Assembly: GCA_910579935.1 (NCBI GenBank)
Contig: CAJTVQ010000010.1
Coordinates: forward strand, 1-64,000
Direction: 5' to 3'
Length of the DNA stretch: 64,000 nt
DNA from: an uncultured Lachnospiraceae bacterium
GTDB taxonomy: Bacteria > Bacillota > Clostridia > Lachnospirales > Lachnospiraceae
The notes below the pieces were generated by a model, which was not told the DNA's origin, made no database searches, and worked only from the letters and a program-made list of their open reading frames with translations. A program made the translations under genes and the position numbers. The first letter of the stretch is position 1. Each line of letters begins with the position of its first letter. Shown here in pieces: positions 61,183 to 64,000 of this stretch.

Positions 61183-63345
61183 CTACATCCACAGCAGGTA
61201 CACCAGCGTCAGTATCAGTCCTGTACAAAACAGCAGCAGCCCAAACGAAAGGCTTCTCCCAATTATCGTTCCGTCTTCCGCCAGCTCCTCGTGTTTCATT
61301 GCCAGCCTATGCTCATACTCCGCTTTATGCGGAGCCTTTTTCCATATCGTAGCGTTCAGGAGGCAGACAATCCGGTCCATCCCCATTCCGATTACATGTG
61401 TAAAGAAATTTCCTTCCTCCAGTTCGTGCGGTATCTTGCTGTCCTTATAAATGGTTTTCCTAAGCAGTACCACTATGCCGTCCAGCAGACTGTCGAGAAT
61501 ACGGCAGATTACCCCGAATATCATCGGCAGCACCCTTAAAAGCAGAGGACGGTAAACGGCTTCTTCCAAATCCCAATATTTATTCCAACGGTTCACATAT
61601 ATTGTCCCATTCTCTTCTTTCTTCATCATCCACTTCCTGATAAGAACCAGATAAAGGAACGTGCCGATCAGAACCGAAACCAGTGCACCCTTTAGATTTT
61701 CGATACTGAAATAGCGCGTTGTGCCTTCTGAAAATGAACCCATGAAGTCCTCCCCCATATCTGCGATCCGGTCCATGATCACACCCGGCAGCACACCCAT
61801 GAGGGGAAACAAAAGCGCCCCTGCCGTTAAAGATGCCGCGCTTACCTTGTTCATATAAGTCCTGCCCATTGCATCATATTTTTCCTGCAGGCCACTGTCA
61901 TTGTTTTTTTCTATAAACAACGCTGCATACAGTTTTAACATATAAGCTACTGTACAGCCGCCGCTGATCAAAAAGATCCATTCAATTCCCTTCACGGCGC
62001 CTGCATTCAGGATGCCCTGCTGTATATGACCTGTCCGGAGCGCCTCCGCATATTCCACGATGCTCTCATGAATTAAAGTTTTGCTGACATATCCGCTCCA
62101 AAGCGGGATACCACCGATACCCATTGCTCCCATCAGGAAGATGAAATGAAGCAGCGGTTTTTTACGTCCGAATCCACGGATTTCATTTAAATCCAGCTTA
62201 TGGATATTCATATAGACAACACCTGCTGCCATGAACAGCACCAGCTTAAACAGCGAATGGTTCACCATATGAAGCAGCGACCCCCTCACTGCCAGACCGT
62301 TCTCTTCCCCAAGCAGCCCCTGCATCCCGATACCTACAAGAATGAAGCCGATCTGCGATACGGAAGAGCAGGCCAGCGTACGTTTCAGATTCACGGAAAA
62401 CAGCGCCAGTACCGCACCTAAGACCATTGTCATCACACCAGTAATGAGAATCAGCGTTCCCCATTTTCCGTCATGCAGAAAAATATTGCAGCTAAGTACC
62501 AGAATACCGAAAATACCTGTCTTGGTTAAAATACCGGACAAAAGCGCACTCGCCGGAGCCGGAGCCACCGGGTGTGCCTTCGGCAGCCATATATGCAGCG
62601 GAAAAGCGCCTGCTTTCGCACCGAATCCAAACAGCATACATGTCCCGGCAATATACAGTTCCCTCCTCTGTGCTTCACATTCCGCTCCTGTCCCCCTCAT
62701 AATACCGTCACATATTTCGTACAGATCATACATGGTCAAAGTACCGGTCGTATGATACAGGAGGAAAATCCCCATCAACATCACAAGGCCGCCCATAACC
62801 GCCACTGCCAGATAAGTCTCCGCCGCCCGGAGCGAATCCGCTTTTTCATCATGCGCCACCCATACATAGGAAGTAAGGGACATCAGTTCAAAGAAAATAA
62901 ACGTTGTGTACAGATCTGCCGACAAAAATATCCCCATGGTCGCCCCCAGCGTTACCAGCATAAATAAATAATACCTGTTCCGATTCTTATATGCTGCAAA
63001 ATATTCCCTGGAAAACAGTGTAGACAGCAGCCACATAAATGACGCAACCAATCCGTACAACACCCGGAATCCGGAATAAGCGGCCAGATTCATACCCATT
63101 CCGCAAAACTCCGGAATCCGGAAAACAAACGGATCGTATCCGAATGCATGTTCCACACTGCCGGAAATACCATGCGCCCTCCGCAACAGAAAAGCCACGT
63201 ACAGCATTGCCGCAAATTCCAGCGTCACGACCACATCCGCCGCATAATCCCTGGACGTTTCGTTTTTCCTTCCGATCAAATAAGAAATCCCTGCGCCAAG
63301 CATCGGAAAAAATACCAAAAAACCCAACATCAAATTTCCTTCCAT
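61183..63345 (-). CDS. Complex I/Mrp-type proton-translocating subunit (NuoL/HyfB-like)
   Basis: A 720-residue membrane protein with about 16 or more helices. The core NuoL/Mrp antiporter module shows FGFGAKAGAFPLHIWLPKAHPVAPAPASALLSGILTKTG with the key lysines and His of the proton channel, and SVSQIGFILVGIGMQGLL. A hydrophilic stretch and extra helices (about 560-720) extend it at the C-terminus. GGGAGGTG precedes the ATG. With the partial neighbour it forms part of an ion-pumping hydrogenase, Mrp or similar complex; the remaining subunits lie beyond the window. Confidence 0.88.
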   Translation of the reverse strand: MEGNLMLGFLVFFPMLGAGISYLIGRKNETSRDYAADVVVTLEFAAMLYVAFLLRRAHGISGSVEHAFGYDPFVFRIPEFCGMGMNLAAYSGFRVLYGLVASFMWLLSTLFSREYFAAYKNRNRYYLFMLVTLGATMGIFLSADLYTTFIFFELMSLTSYVWVAHDEKADSLRAAETYLAVAVMGGLVMLMGIFLLYHTTGTLTMYDLYEICDGIMRGTGAECEAQRRELYIAGTCMLFGFGAKAGAFPLHIWLPKAHPVAPAPASALLSGILTKTGIFGILVLSCNIFLHDGKWGTLILITGVMTMVLGAVLALFSVNLKRTLACSSVSQIGFILVGIGMQGLLGEENGLAVRGSLLHMVNHSLFKLVLFMAAGVVYMNIHKLDLNEIRGFGRKKPLLHFIFLMGAMGIGGIPLWSGYVSKTLIHESIVEYAEALRTGHIQQGILNAGAVKGIEWIFLISGGCTVAYMLKLYAALFIEKNNDSGLQEKYDAMGRTYMNKVSAASLTAGALLFPLMGVLPGVIMDRIADMGEDFMGSFSEGTTRYFSIENLKGALVSVLIGTFLYLVLIRKWMMKKEENGTIYVNRWNKYWDLEEAVYRPLLLRVLPMIFGVICRILDSLLDGIVVLLRKTIYKDSKIPHELEEGNFFTHVIGMGMDRIVCLLNATIWKKAPHKAEYEHRLAMKHEELAEDGTIIGRSLSFGLLLFCTGLILTLVYLLWM

Positions 63346-63358
63346 ACGGCACCTCCCA

Positions 63359-64000
63359 TCAATAGACTCCGTTCGCTACGTCTTCAAAGAAATTCACCAC
63401 CGGCCCGGAATATAACCCAAAGACCACGATCATCACTACAAATACCGTCAACGGCACTATCATTTTCCAATTCGGGTCCTTTATGCCCTCCAGCTTTCCG
63501 TAATCGAAACCCGCCGCCGGGAAAAATGCCCTCACTACAATTGTCAGCATATAAATCGCCGTAAGGAGCGCAGACAACAACAGACAGCCGATACCAAAAT
63601 AAGCCAGCACATTACCGCTCTCTACCGCCGCACTGGCCAGATTCCATTTGCTGATAAAACCGGCCAGCCCGGGCACGCCCATAAGCGCCAGCGCCGATAC
63701 GGTAAAAGCGCCGAATACCCATGGCATCTTTTTCCCCATGCCGTCCAATTCATGGACATAGTGCTTATCTGTCTGATACATAATGGCTCCGGCACAGAAA
63801 AAGGAACAGATTTTCATAAATGCATGAAATACCATATGTGAAAGCGCTGCTACCATTCCAAGAGGCGTCATGATTACCGCGCCAAACAAAATATAGGACA
63901 AATTGCTGATCGTGGAATATGCCAGCCGCCGTTTGATATGTGTCTCCTTCACTGCCCTGCTGCATCCGTAAACGATCGTGAACATAACCACTGCCATCGT
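63359..64000 (-). CDS. Complex I subunit 5-type proton-conducting protein, N-terminus outside window
   Basis: C-terminal 213 codons of a membrane subunit. The reading frame runs to the window end, so the start is further right. The segment RRLAYSTISNLSYILFGAVIM and the helix with HMVFHAFMKICSFFCAGA match the NuoM/MrpD core, with the lysine and His of the proton path. The stop lies 13 bases before the next subunit's start, so they are co-transcribed. At least the tail carries a second, paralogous pump unit. Confidence 0.85.
   Translation of the reverse strand, partial: TMAVVMFTIVYGCSRAVKETHIKRRLAYSTISNLSYILFGAVIMTPLGMVAALSHMVFHAFMKICSFFCAGAIMYQTDKHYVHELDGMGKKMPWVFGAFTVSALALMGVPGLAGFISKWNLASAAVESGNVLAYFGIGCLLLSALLTAIYMLTIVVRAFFPAAGFDYGKLEGIKDPNWKMIVPLTVFVVMIVVFGLYSGPVVNFFEDVANGVY

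Overview
The window looks like chromosome from an anaerobic, flagellated Gram-positive of the Clostridia, most likely family Lachnospiraceae. Pointers are the moderate-to-low GC, strong purine-rich ribosome binding sites, a BofA-YaaL gene pair, a secretin-less Tad pilus locus with Flp1/DUF5702/DUF6382-type proteins, a flagellin-FliS unit, a two-subunit iron-sulfur fumarase and a large arabinan-degradation locus. I cannot name genus or species. Family names come from recognising the proteins, not from any search.

Layout: 1-330 holds the 5' part of a tRNA-Ser(GCU) and its promoter. 331-5047 is a minus-strand run: acyltransferase, fumarase beta and alpha, HIT protein, flavodoxin-SCP2 fusion, rhomboid protease. 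5135-15100 is a compact Tad/type IVb pilus operon read leftwards from tadV and tadZ through tadA, tadB, tadC, the Flp1 pilin, DUF5702, two TadE-like pseudopilins, a second prepilin peptidase and an FHA protein. 15190-20753 holds bofA, yaaL, fliS, flagellin and a large flagellar-type protein, with a sigma-28-like promoter. 20758-27428 is glgB, a TPR/degenerate-AAA protein, rsmA and tatD. 27497-40122 is mixed housekeeping and accessory genes: tRNA-Lys, NYN RNase, FAD/Rieske oxidoreductase, Fur-type regulator with a putative manganese transporter, DUF89, a self-controlled XRE/membrane pair, VanZ, RlmI-like, AlkD-like, MATE and tRNA-Pro.

40265-58223 begins with a DUF885 lipoprotein and then becomes an arabinose-polymer locus. 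It holds a secreted GH43 arabinanase, a cytoplasmic GGDEF-EAL-LamG fusion, an intracellular GH43, a small Cys-rich protein, GH51, then divergently an ABC sugar importer without its own ATPase, a LacI regulator, GH127, a second GH51 and an ArsR-like regulator with a C-terminal beta-rich domain. Inferred flow: extracellular arabinan is cut by the lipoprotein GH43, oligosaccharides enter by the ABC importer, and GH43, GH51 and GH127 release alpha- and beta-linked L-arabinose inside. Three promoters here (GH43, GH51 and the ArsR-like regulator itself) share a nearly identical 28-bp element made of two 8-bp repeats 20 bp apart. I propose this as the operator of the ArsR-like regulator. The most unusual item is the cyclic-di-GMP-type enzyme fused to a LamG lectin-like domain inside the GH51-GH43 operon; it suggests a link between arabinan uptake and second-messenger signalling.

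58479-61178 is an envelope operon (family 2 glycosyltransferase, papain-like permuted hydrolase, UPF0104 flippase-type protein) with a leader that can form two competing hairpins. 61183-64000 is two complex I/Mrp-type proton-pumping membrane subunits, the second cut by the window edge.
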